Shown here: positions 8,064 to 16,096 of the stretch, in pieces
Numbering within the stretch: position 1 is the first letter of the stretch
Layout: every line of letters begins with the position of its first letter
Translations under genes and position numbers: made by a program
Assembly (NCBI GenBank): GCA_018819135.1
Contig: JAHJQK010000060.1
Coordinates: forward strand, 16,300 to 80,299
Origin: Pseudomonadota bacterium
GTDB taxonomy: Bacteria; Desulfobacterota; SM23-61
Reading direction: 5' to 3'
Length of the DNA: 64,000 bases
Notes under the pieces: model-generated
Told to the model about the DNA's origin: nothing
Seen by the model: the letters and a program-made list of their open reading frames with translations, nothing else
Database searches by the model: none

Positions 8064-10997
8064 ATGAAACAACTATCTTTAATGTTCGATTCCGAACGGT
8101 GCACGGGCTGTTTAACCTGCGTGACTGCCTGCAAGTTAATCCACCGGTTAAAATGGCGCCAGAATCGAAATCACATCTTCTGGGCTTATAATGGGGGCTC
8201 GGGGAAATTGGAATTTACCCATAAAGTCTGCCAACAATGTGAGCGGCCGGCTTGCGTCCGGGCCTGCGGGACAAATCCCAAGGCGCTTGCCAAGCGAGAG
8301 ATGGATGGAATCGTCGTCGTCGATAAAGCAACCTGTACGGGATGTCAGAGTTGTGTAAAAGCTTGCCCTTATGGGGTCATGGGTTTTGACTACCGGAGAA
8401 ACGTGGCGGACAAATGTGATTTGTGCGTTGAATTCCCTGAAATGGGTCCAAACTGCGTACGCCATTGCGTCGGTTTTGCCCTTACCTGCGGCGTTAAGGA
8501 AGAACTACAGGAGCAAGCCCGCAAGGGTGGCCGCAAGGTGAGAAATTTGGATCATGCCGGGCAGAACCCTTCGTTGATCTACCTGGAACCTCTTAAGGCC
8601 AATAGCCAAAAGGGGAAGATGGAGGTTATTCCTTATCCCCGCCTGTCGAAGAGCTGGGTTTCCATGTTGACATCAGAACTCAGCTTCGCTTTCAAGGATA
8701 GTCTCATGCCTAACCAAGGGCTGGAGGATTATCCCTTCAACCAAGAGGTTCCTCCTTTTGGGGCCGATGAAGTGCTCTTGGGGGGTTGCAGCATGTGCTT
8801 CAACGCCTGCTCCGCCCTTTTTTATATTAAAGACGGGAAAGTGATCAACATCACCGGCAATCCCAACGATCCCACAACCCGGGGGAGGCTGTGTTCGAAA
8901 GGACTTAACCACGTCCTCATGTATAACAGCCGCCATCGTTTGACCAAAGCGCTGAAGAGAATCGGAAATAGGGGAGGTGGGAAGTACGTCGAAATCAACT
9001 ATGATGAAGCCATGGCAGAATTCGCGGGCAAGTTGAAGAAGATTCGAGATCATTATGGACCGGAAAGTTTGGGGATTTACACTCCCACCCGCTCAGGCTA
9101 TCTGCAACAAAGGGGAATGGCCCCGTTCTTTGCCCAAGCATTCGGCACGCCCAACTTTGCCGGATCCGCTCCCCTTTGCGACACGGCCCTGGACATCGCC
9201 TTTTCCATTTTTCAGGGCGGCAGATCAGGCAATTCCTATTTGGAAGACGATCTCGGTTCGACAACCTTTTATCTCATAGTCGGCGAAAACATGGCCGAAA
9301 CCAGGCCGGTGAATTTTGGGTTGATCAATGACTGCCGGCTGAAAAACGGCGCCAGGATGGTGGTGATTGATCCGCGGCAGACCGTAACCGCCGCCAAAGC
9401 CGATGAATGGTTGCCCATAAGGCCGGGCACGGATATGGCCCTGGCCTTGGCCATGGCTTACCATATCATTTCAAGAGATCTGATTAATAAAGGCTTCATT
9501 GAAAAATGGGTGGAAGGGTTTGCCCAAGTCAGGGATTTCATCCTCGCAAAGAAATACACTCCGGAGTGGGCCGAACCTATAACCGATATTCCCGCCGAAA
9601 AAATCAAAAAATTGGCCGAGGAATTCGCCCGGGCGGAAAGAGCTACCATTTTTGCCAGCAGAGGATTGGCCCAGCATTCTAACGGGGTGCAGACCATAAG
9701 GGCCTTTATGATCCTTTCAGCCATAACCGGCCACTGGGGAAAAAAAGGGGTCACTTTCCAGATGTCTTCAAGCGGAAAGATGTTGGGGACCAGCCTTTCC
9801 GAGGCGGATCTGGGAAAGATCAAGCCAGGGCTGAGCAAGTCGCCCATCGGCTGGATGGAGTCTATTGGCACTGGGAAGCCCTATCCGATCAAAACCATCA
9901 TCTGGGCCGGGAACCCTTTTGGGTTATGGCCGGGATTATCGCGGCTAAAAGAAGGATTGAAGAATGTCGAACTCATCGCCCACCTGGAAATCTGGAGAAA
10001 CGATACGTCCTATGTTTCCGATTATGTTTTTCCATCGGCTCATGGTGTGGAGTATGGAGAAATCAATCGCAGCACGGAGGACCGCCGAGCCCTCTGGATT
10101 CGCCAGATGATCGAACCGCCTGGGGACGCCCGACCGGATCTCTATTTCTGGATTGAGCTCGGAAAAAGATTGGGGCTGCCGGAAATTCTGAAGGAGGGAT
10201 ACAAGGATTCGTCGGTTTTTTTCGATGCCGAGATGAGGGCCAGCTTTTTGGTCAAAGGGGTAACGGTAAAAAGGATGACGGAAAGCGAGAAGGGATTTTT
10301 GCGCATGCCTCTGCTGGATGAAAGATCAGAGGAAATTGATACCCTTTACCTGGAAGGCTCGATTTATCCCGGCGATAAGCAGGGGAGAAGGATTCCCACT
10401 CCGTCGGGCAAGCTGGAACTTTGGACCGAAGAGCTGGAAAAGAAATTCAATGAACTCGGTCTGACGGCCTTGCCGGAATTTTATTCGGAACCCGAGCAGT
10501 TGATTGACCTGCCTTATTTAAGCCAAGATTCGGCTGACCCAGACCGGCGACCTTCCCCATTCTGGAATTACTCCTGCTATGCGCCTGTGGTTAAAATTTC
10601 AAAAGAGCCCAAACCCCCAAGAGAAGATTTCGATACCGAATTGATAACCGCCTGTCCACCCGTTCCCCACTTTCACTCCTGGGGCAATTTTTTCTGGCAG
10701 GCCTGGGAGATGTGGCCCGATCTTTTCGTGCACCTGCATCCGGCCAAAGCGCGGTCCATCGGCGTACAGACAGGCGATAGGGTCATCGTAGAAAATCAGC
10801 GGGGAAGAATCGAGGCCGTGGCTTGGATTCATCCCGGAATCCGGGAGAGCGCCGTATACATTCCCATCGGCTGGGGAGAAAGATCTCCCTATTCGCAGTG
10901 GAAGAGCGTCAACTGGCTGCTTCCCGATGACCAACGAGATCCCGTCTCCGACCAAGCGAACACCAAGATTACTCTCTGCCGCGTGAGGAAAGCCTGA
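8064..10997 (+). CDS. Fused [4Fe-4S] electron-transfer subunit and molybdopterin oxidoreductase catalytic subunit
   Basis: A 977-residue fusion. Residues 1-140 are a DmsB/PsrB-like ferredoxin with four cysteine groups: C13-16-19-23, C56-59-64-68, C91-94-97-101 and C118-121-131-135. After a linker, residues 240-977 are a DMSO-reductase-superfamily catalytic subunit: C242-C245-C249-C277 for the FS0 cluster, GNPNDPTTRGRLC, and C372 in SAPLCDTA as the likely Mo/W ligand, as in polysulfide/thiosulfate-reductase-type enzymes. A C-terminal molybdopterin-dinucleotide-binding domain follows (HPAKARSIGVQTGDRV). These subunits are normally separate genes. There is no Tat signal, so the enzyme is probably cytoplasmic-side. 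The substrate is not predictable. The His-rich membrane protein upstream may connect it to quinones. Confidence 0.88.
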   Translation: MKQLSLMFDSERCTGCLTCVTACKLIHRLKWRQNRNHIFWAYNGGSGKLEFTHKVCQQCERPACVRACGTNPKALAKREMDGIVVVDKATCTGCQSCVKACPYGVMGFDYRRNVADKCDLCVEFPEMGPNCVRHCVGFALTCGVKEELQEQARKGGRKVRNLDHAGQNPSLIYLEPLKANSQKGKMEVIPYPRLSKSWVSMLTSELSFAFKDSLMPNQGLEDYPFNQEVPPFGADEVLLGGCSMCFNACSALFYIKDGKVINITGNPNDPTTRGRLCSKGLNHVLMYNSRHRLTKALKRIGNRGGGKYVEINYDEAMAEFAGKLKKIRDHYGPESLGIYTPTRSGYLQQRGMAPFFAQAFGTPNFAGSAPLCDTALDIAFSIFQGGRSGNSYLEDDLGSTTFYLIVGENMAETRPVNFGLINDCRLKNGARMVVIDPRQTVTAAKADEWLPIRPGTDMALALAMAYHIISRDLINKGFIEKWVEGFAQVRDFILAKKYTPEWAEPITDIPAEKIKKLAEEFARAERATIFASRGLAQHSNGVQTIRAFMILSAITGHWGKKGVTFQMSSSGKMLGTSLSEADLGKIKPGLSKSPIGWMESIGTGKPYPIKTIIWAGNPFGLWPGLSRLKEGLKNVELIAHLEIWRNDTSYVSDYVFPSAHGVEYGEINRSTEDRRALWIRQMIEPPGDARPDLYFWIELGKRLGLPEILKEGYKDSSVFFDAEMRASFLVKGVTVKRMTESEKGFLRMPLLDERSEEIDTLYLEGSIYPGDKQGRRIPTPSGKLELWTEELEKKFNELGLTALPEFYSEPEQLIDLPYLSQDSADPDRRPSPFWNYSCYAPVVKISKEPKPPREDFDTELITACPPVPHFHSWGNFFWQAWEMWPDLFVHLHPAKARSIGVQTGDRVIVENQRGRIEAVAWIHPGIRESAVYIPIGWGERSPYSQWKSVNWLLPDDQRDPVSDQANTKITLCRVRKA

Positions 10998-11221
10998 TCT
11001 CCACTATAATGACCCTTACGACCTCAGCCCCAGAACTCATTTTTAAAAGGAAATTTAGCGGATAACATCCGAATATCGAATTTTTTTCAAAATATGGAAA
11101 ATAGTGTATAAATAGCGGCGATGTTCACTTTTTGAAATGAGGGCTTCACCTACAAAGGTACAGCTTCGATAAGACTAAGCAATCAAGGATTACTGGTTGA
11201 AAGCGAGCGTAACGCCGGGAA

Positions 11222-11632
11222 TCAGCCGTGCCGTCTTTTGGCGTCGGCTGGATTCTTTTGTTCGGCCCGCTGCCTTTCACGAATCTCTTCCATCATCAGT
11301 TCAAAGTCCGCCGGGTCACCGTGCCCGATCTTGGAACCAAGGTATGACTTCGCGGCAGCGATCAGCGTCGCTCGTGCAGAATCGGAGAGCGGAAACTGCA
11401 TCTCCTCGGAAATGTGTCTCCGCGGATCTACTTGGCCTTTCGCCTTGTTGCAGCTGATGCACGAAACGACCTTGTTGTCAGGTGTGTCCAGTCCATTCGC
11501 CGACCGTGGGACCAAGTGGTCAATGTCGAGCTGATACCATGCCTGAAGTTGACGGCCGTCGAAACCACAGTAGACACACACGCAACGGTCTCTTACGTAA
11601 ACCTCCCAGTCTGGCCAGTCGCTCTTCGCCAT
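11222..11632 (-). CDS. HNH endonuclease family protein
   Basis: About 136 residues beginning at ATG 11632 (MAKSDWPDW), chosen because GGAGAGG lies just upstream; the longer frame adds seven residues across that site. It has a zinc-ribbon style HNH core: CVYCG, LDIDHLVPRS with the catalytic His, DNKVVSCISCNKAKG. The C-terminal 60 residues are charged and helical. Such small solitary HNH proteins are often mobile or defence-associated nucleases, but no partner gene is adjacent. Two perfect 17-bp palindromes and a half-site lie upstream, the nearest 25 bp from the start. This suggests regulated expression or a mobile-element boundary. Confidence 0.82.
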   Translation of the reverse strand: MAKSDWPDWEVYVRDRCVCVYCGFDGRQLQAWYQLDIDHLVPRSANGLDTPDNKVVSCISCNKAKGQVDPRRHISEEMQFPLSDSARATLIAAAKSYLGSKIGHGDPADFELMMEEIRERQRAEQKNPADAKRRHG

Positions 11633-11656
11633 ATTCCTCTCCAAGCCGAACAAGGA

Positions 11657-11673
11657 TTATACAGTCTGTATAA
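11657..11673. promoter_or_regulatory. 17-bp perfect palindrome (operator-like), copy 1
   Basis: TTATACAG-T-CTGTATAA, centred at 11665, lies 25 bp upstream of the HNH gene start on the minus strand, where a core promoter would be. An identical palindrome except for the central base is at 11791-11807, and a half-site CTGTATAA at 11699-11706. The pattern suits a dimeric repressor or recombinase. The binding protein is unknown. Confidence 0.6.
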
Positions 11674-11698
11674 AACCGCAAAGGCAGACTGTTTCTGT

Positions 11699-11706
11699 CT
11701 GTATAA
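11699..11706. promoter_or_regulatory. Half-site of the TTATACAG/CTGTATAA operator
   Basis: CTGTATAAGACA repeats the right arm and flank of the palindrome at 11791-11807. It is preceded by a degenerate left part, CAGACTGTTT. It lies between the two full palindromes. Confidence 0.4.
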
Positions 11707-11790
11707 GACAATTGAGTATTTTTGCGTTCATGCTCGAAAAGCTTTTTATTTCAATGGAATATCTGCTATCGCCGGGGCAAAGGTCCCGGT

Positions 11791-11807
11791 TTATACAGAC
11801 TGTATAA
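11791..11807. promoter_or_regulatory. 17-bp perfect palindrome (operator-like), copy 2
   Basis: TTATACAG-A-CTGTATAA centred at 11799, 134 bp from the first copy. Both arms are identical to copy 1, and only the central base differs. Spacing of about 13 helical turns would allow looping between the two sites. Confidence 0.6.
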
Positions 11808-11829
11808 GACGACTCGAATGCTGGATTCT

Positions 11830-12141
11830 GGGTTGAAATATACAAACTCATTTCAAGATGGTTAAGTAATACTTTCAGGAAGTACTACACATTCAAGCTT
11901 TCGTGCCATAATAGGAACCTTTCTTTCAGAGGCAGATATTGCCGGTGGGTTTTTAATACCGCGACTTCTTGATGCTGGGAAAACACCGGATCCATAGGGG
12001 GAAACGAACCCTTTATAAATTCGGCATCAATCTGCTTCTTGAACACCGTGGGTAAATAGCCATAGTAGAAAAATATTGAAATCACCCCGCTAAAACCTTA
12101 AGATATTTTTCACACCCCTAAATCAGTCTTTATTTTCCCAA
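11830..12141. other. Intergenic region without a supported gene
   Basis: A minus-strand open frame of 66 codons exists at 11885-12085, but I see no recognisable domain, no convincing ribosome site and composition like the surrounding AT-rich DNA. I treat it as non-coding. It may hold the promoter of the MFS gene, which begins at a GTG. Confidence 0.4.
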
Positions 12142-13413
12142 GTGAGGCCTATTTTGAACCTGGTTAGTGGGCGAGTCTTCTATGGCTGGTGGATCGTAGT
12201 TCTCGGGTCCTTAATCCAAGTCGTGGGTGGAGGCATTCTTTACCAAAGCTTTACGGTCTTTTTCCTGCCCTTGAAGCGGGACTTAGGGGTGAGCAGTGCG
12301 GCGATTTCGCTTCTATATGGGGCCGCTCGTCTTGAGGGCGGATTGGAAGGACCTGTGGTTGGGTATCTGATAGACCGGTTGGGAGCCAGGACTATCATTA
12401 TTATCGGGGCGAGCATGGCCGGTGTGGGTCTGATATTGCTGGCAACGGTCAACAGTTATCTTTCTTTCTTCCTGATTTACATATTTATTGTCTCTTTAGG
12501 ATATAACGCCGGTTTTTTTCACCCTGCCTCCGCCGCGGTAACCAAGTGGTTTATCCGCCACCGAGGGCTGGGTTTATCTATCCTTGGTGCTTCCATGTGT
12601 GTCGGCGGGATGATCATGGCTCCGTTGCTTTCCCACATCATCCTGAGCTTCGGCTGGCGCACCGGGGCAGTCATTTCCGGACTCATTATTTTAATCGTCG
12701 CCCTGCCGGCAGCCCTCCCCATCCACCGTTCTCCCGAAGTGCTGGGACTTTCCCCGGACGGCAGGCCGCCCCGGGAAGACCATCCTGAGGACCCGCAAAA
12801 AGAACGTCATCAAATAGCGGATGTTGACTTTACCGTAAGGGAAGCCTTGGGAACCGTAAATTATTGGTTGCTGATGGCCGGTATCACCTTGCGACTGCTG
12901 GTCACCGTGGCCTTAAACACCCACTTCATTCCGATTTTAGTCTGGAAAGGGATGAATGAGGCGACGGCTGCCTATCTGGTAAGCCTTTTTGCCTTGTGCA
13001 CAATTTTTACTACCCTATTGATCGGATGGATGGGAGATCGCCTGAGTAAACCCCTTTTATGTAGCGCGGGGATCCTGCCCATGATCTTGACCCTGGTGGG
13101 TCTGATCTTTAGTAAAGAAAGCGCAATCCTTTACTCCCTGCCCATCGGTTTATCGATTATCATGGGGACTATGCCTCTTAACTGGGCCATAATTGGCGAT
13201 TTTTTTGGACGGCGGAGTTATGCCACTTTGCGGGGGATTATGGGAATATTTTACGGCGTTGCCACATTTGTATCTCCAATTTATGCCGGATGGATTTTTG
13301 ACCTCACCGGGAGCTATTCCATCGTCCTCTTAACCTTCGCCATTGTTCTGGCGATCGCCGCCATCTTTTTTGCCTGGTTACGGCCCCCTACTTATAAACG
13401 CCCATTTTTTTAA
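12142..13413 (+). CDS. MFS transporter (oxalate/formate antiporter-like or monocarboxylate type)
   Basis: A 423-residue, 12-helix major facilitator protein. The N-terminus FYGWWIVVLGSLIQ is typical of the OFA/MCT-like branch. The loop 2-3 signature is GYLIDRLGARTII and the loop 8-9 equivalent is GWMGDRLSKP, with a charged central loop at about 205-225. Substrates in this branch are small organic acids; the exact one cannot be deduced. The start is a GTG without a clear Shine-Dalgarno, chosen because it puts the first helix at the normal distance. A downstream SDR remnant is on the other strand. Confidence 0.85.
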   Translation: MRPILNLVSGRVFYGWWIVVLGSLIQVVGGGILYQSFTVFFLPLKRDLGVSSAAISLLYGAARLEGGLEGPVVGYLIDRLGARTIIIIGASMAGVGLILLATVNSYLSFFLIYIFIVSLGYNAGFFHPASAAVTKWFIRHRGLGLSILGASMCVGGMIMAPLLSHIILSFGWRTGAVISGLIILIVALPAALPIHRSPEVLGLSPDGRPPREDHPEDPQKERHQIADVDFTVREALGTVNYWLLMAGITLRLLVTVALNTHFIPILVWKGMNEATAAYLVSLFALCTIFTTLLIGWMGDRLSKPLLCSAGILPMILTLVGLIFSKESAILYSLPIGLSIIMGTMPLNWAIIGDFFGRRSYATLRGIMGIFYGVATFVSPIYAGWIFDLTGSYSIVLLTFAIVLAIAAIFFAWLRPPTYKRPFF

Positions 13414-13440
13414 TTTGCTACCTTGAAGAGCTCTTCTCTC

Positions 13441-13530
13441 TCAGATCAGAATCGATCCCCCGTCCACAAAAATGGTCTGGCCGGTGATGAAATCGGAAGC
13501 CGAGGAAGCCAATAATGTGGCCATACCCAT
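13441..13530 (-). pseudogene. Short-chain dehydrogenase/reductase, C-terminal remnant
   Basis: The minus strand reads MGMATLLASSASDFITGQ and then TIFVDGGSILI before a stop. This is the unmistakable end of a classical SDR (LAS-A-FITGQ-i-VDGG). Nothing of the Rossmann fold or YxxxK active site remains upstream, where a GC-rich repeat begins. It is a deletion remnant of about 28 codons. Confidence 0.75.
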
Positions 13531-13661
13531 TCACCCTGCCCCGCTTCCCCGCAACTGGGAGCGAGGGTGGAGGGGAGTGGGGAGATCCCGTTTGTCTATT
13601 GAGGTTCTTAACATAATCTGGTAAAAAGAATAAACTGCAAATTTCAAGAGAGGAGTTTTCC

Positions 13662-14690
13662 ATGGATGTGCGCATCGTGATCTGCGGTATGGGAAGAGTG
13701 GGGCGGACATTGGTGGGTTTGCTTGTCCAGAAAGACAAGGACCTGAGGAACCGGTACGGATTAAACCTTAAAATCGTGGCGGCCGTGGACATCGGGGGGG
13801 CTGCTATGGCACCGGAGGGCCTGCCATTAAAGGATTTGATGGCTCACCTTGAGAAGGGGGGGCGGATCGAAGATATGATCGGCTATGGGAAGAAAGGCTT
13901 TAGCGGAGTTGAGGCTCTATCTTCTGGGATTGCGGATTTGCTGGTGGAAACTACCCCCACCAACATCACAGACGGTGAACCCGCCATGACCCACATCCGT
14001 ACCGCCCTGAGTAAGGGCCGGCATGTAGTTACAGCTGCCAAGGGTCCTTTAGTCCTCCGCTATAACAAACTGAAAACGCTGGCCGAGAAGGCGAAAGTCA
14101 AATTGATGATCAGCGCGGCAACCGCGGCGGCCCTACCGACTTTGGACGTCGGACTTTCCTGCCTGGCCGGGACAGAAGTTTTGACGGCGGAGGGGATTCT
14201 TAACGGGACCACGAATTATATCCTCACCCGAATGTACGAGGACGGTTGCCCCTATGCCGAAGCCCTGGCCGAAGCTCAGAAAATGGGGGTTGCGGAACCC
14301 GACCCCTCCTTGGATGTGGAAGGGAGAGACACAGCCAATAAAATCCTGCTCATTGCCAACGAAGTCTTTCAGGCCGGACTATCCCTTAAGGATGTTTCCG
14401 TAAGGGGGATCACCCAGGTCAAACCGGAAGAGGTTGACCGGGCGAAGAAAGAAGGCAAGGTGATCAAACTAATCGGAAAGGTGGAGAGAAAAGAAGGGAA
14501 AATAGTAGCTTCGGTCGCTCCCATGACCCTGCCTGCAGACCATCCGCTGGCCAGCGTACGGGGCACGGAAAAGGCCATTTCTTACCTTACCGACACCATG
14601 GACCGGGTGACGGTCTCCGGCGGGAAATCCAACCCCATGGGAGCAGCTGCAGCCATCCTAAAGGATATTATTCGGATCTATAGAGAATAA
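13662..14690 (+). CDS. hom: Homoserine dehydrogenase (no ACT domain)
   Basis: A 342-residue enzyme reducing aspartate semialdehyde to homoserine with NAD(P)H for threonine and methionine synthesis. It has the nucleotide-binding start VRIVICGMGRVGRTLV, TAAKGPL (the TANK-like catalytic lysine loop), GILNGTTNYILTRM and AEPDPSLDVEGRDTANK. It ends with the substrate domain, so the C-terminal regulatory ACT domain of the longer (about 430-residue) type is absent and feedback control by threonine is not expected from this chain alone. GAGAGGAG provides the ribosome site. The gene is followed by panB on the same strand after a short repeat. Confidence 0.9.
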   Translation: MDVRIVICGMGRVGRTLVGLLVQKDKDLRNRYGLNLKIVAAVDIGGAAMAPEGLPLKDLMAHLEKGGRIEDMIGYGKKGFSGVEALSSGIADLLVETTPTNITDGEPAMTHIRTALSKGRHVVTAAKGPLVLRYNKLKTLAEKAKVKLMISAATAAALPTLDVGLSCLAGTEVLTAEGILNGTTNYILTRMYEDGCPYAEALAEAQKMGVAEPDPSLDVEGRDTANKILLIANEVFQAGLSLKDVSVRGITQVKPEEVDRAKKEGKVIKLIGKVERKEGKIVASVAPMTLPADHPLASVRGTEKAISYLTDTMDRVTVSGGKSNPMGAAAAILKDIIRIYRE

Positions 14691-14691
14691 G

Positions 14692-14740
14692 GTATTAGAT
14701 GATAGGTGATAGGAAATAGGCAATGGGCAAAAGGTGCAAA
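14692..14740. repeat. 'gataggtgatagg' word repeat
   Basis: A short run of degenerate ataggn words between the homoserine dehydrogenase gene and panB. The same family occurs as an inverted pair at 23268-23366 and at 54104-54176. Confidence 0.5.
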
Positions 14741-14772
14741 AAAAGCGAAACATATTTTAAGAAGGAACTATT

Positions 14773-15654
14773 ATGAGGAAGAAAAAAAGTATTCAGGATT
14801 TTTATATGATGAAGGAAAAAGGGGAGCCAATCACTTTTATCACCAGTTATGATTACCCCACGGCCACCTTCGCTGAGAAGGCCGGAATGGATATGATCCT
14901 GGTAGGAGATTCTCTGGGCATGTGCGTCTACGGGTATGAAGGAACCATGCCCGTAACCATGGACCAGATGATTGTCCACAGCGACGCTGTCCGCCGGGGA
15001 GCACCGAACACCTATGTCATCGGGGATATGCCTTTTCTCTCCTACCAGACCACGGATGAGGCGGCGGTAGAGAATGCCGGCCGCTTCTTCAAGGAAGCGA
15101 GGGTGGATGCGGTCAAATTGGAAGGTGGGGTGCGCGTGGCCAGCCGCATCAAGGCTATTGTGGATGCCGGCATGCTGGTGATGGGCCACATCGGGCTTAC
15201 CCCTCAAAGTTCTTCCCAGTTGGGCGGATTCAAAGCCCAGGGGAGAACGCTCGACAGTGCGCAGGCCCAGGTCGATGACGCCCTGGCTGTGCAGGAGGCG
15301 GGCGCGGCCATGATCCTTCTCGAGGCCATTCCTCCGGAGGTTGCCGGTTATATCCGGGACACCCTGACCATCCCCGTTTTGTCCATTGGCGCCGGCCCCT
15401 ATTGTGATGGACAACTCCTTATCGTCAGCGACATGCTCGGGATCTTCGAAGCCTTCACTCCCAAATTTGTGAAGCGCTACGCTGAAGTGGCCAAAGTTTG
15501 CACCGAAGCCTTAACGGCGTATGTTCAAGATGTGAGAAACAGGGCTTTCCCGGAACCCAAACATATCTACCCGATGATTCCTGAAGAGTTGATCAAATTC
15601 AAAGAATGGGTAGCTGCCGGGAAGGGGAAAATTCCCCCCCACGGGGTATCTTGA
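14773..15654 (+). CDS. panB: 3-methyl-2-oxobutanoate hydroxymethyltransferase
   Basis: PanB makes ketopantoate from 2-oxoisovalerate and methylene-tetrahydrofolate, the first committed step to pantothenate and CoA. The 293 residues carry FITSYDYPTA, VGDSLGM (metal and substrate site), VKLEGG, MGHIGLTPQS and SIGAGPYCDGQ. It is about 25 residues longer than the E. coli enzyme because of a C-terminal tail after KHIYPMIPEE. The ribosome site AAGGAA precedes the ATG. No other pantothenate gene is in this window. Confidence 0.93.
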   Translation: MRKKKSIQDFYMMKEKGEPITFITSYDYPTATFAEKAGMDMILVGDSLGMCVYGYEGTMPVTMDQMIVHSDAVRRGAPNTYVIGDMPFLSYQTTDEAAVENAGRFFKEARVDAVKLEGGVRVASRIKAIVDAGMLVMGHIGLTPQSSSQLGGFKAQGRTLDSAQAQVDDALAVQEAGAAMILLEAIPPEVAGYIRDTLTIPVLSIGAGPYCDGQLLIVSDMLGIFEAFTPKFVKRYAEVAKVCTEALTAYVQDVRNRAFPEPKHIYPMIPEELIKFKEWVAAGKGKIPPHGVS

Positions 15655-15790
15655 TAGTATAGGAAATTCCTTTTTGGACACGGATTCACCCGGAAAGTCG
15701 CTTAGCGCTATGCGCATAGCGTCTTTTTTGTATCTCCGGTGATCGGCGTAAATCTGCGTCATATTGAGTTTAAAAAAAGGAGGGGGAACC

Positions 15791-16093
15791 ATGTTTGAAT
15801 TTATTAAAAAAGCAATTTTCATCGGTGCCGGCCTGGCCTCCATGACCGCCGAAAAGATTGAAGAGGCAGTGGAGGAAATTGTTAAAAAAGGTGAAATATC
15901 GGAAAAGCAGGGGAAGGAATTGATCCAGGATCTAAAAGAGAAATCTGGGAAAGCCAAAAAAGATTTAGGGGAGAGGATCGACAAAGTTGTGCATGATACC
16001 CTGCAGAAGCTCAACATACCTACGAGAACAGAAGTGGAAGAACTGCGAGCAAGAATCGAACAGTTAGAGAAGGCAGCCGAGAAGAAGGAATAA
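15791..16093 (+). CDS. Phasin-like/PHA granule regulatory-type coiled-coil protein
   Basis: A 100-residue protein with a short hydrophobic start (FEFIKKAIFIGAGLASMT) followed by a charged amphipathic coiled coil: EKIEEAVEEIVKKGEIS, EKQGKELIQDLKEKS and a C-terminal heptad region ELRARIEQLEKAAEK. This layout matches the small phasin-like family often encoded beside AarF/UbiB kinases. The start at 15791 is set by AAGGAGGGGG just upstream, rejecting the longer frame. The kinase gene begins 3 bp after its stop, so the two are probably co-translated. Its role at granule or membrane surfaces is inferred. Confidence 0.75.
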   Translation: MFEFIKKAIFIGAGLASMTAEKIEEAVEEIVKKGEISEKQGKELIQDLKEKSGKAKKDLGERIDKVVHDTLQKLNIPTRTEVEELRARIEQLEKAAEKKE

Positions 16094-16096
16094 TCG

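Noticed and set aside
11885..12085. Minus-strand open frame of 66 codons before the MFS gene
   Set aside because: No domain, no ribosome site, and composition like surrounding non-coding DNA.
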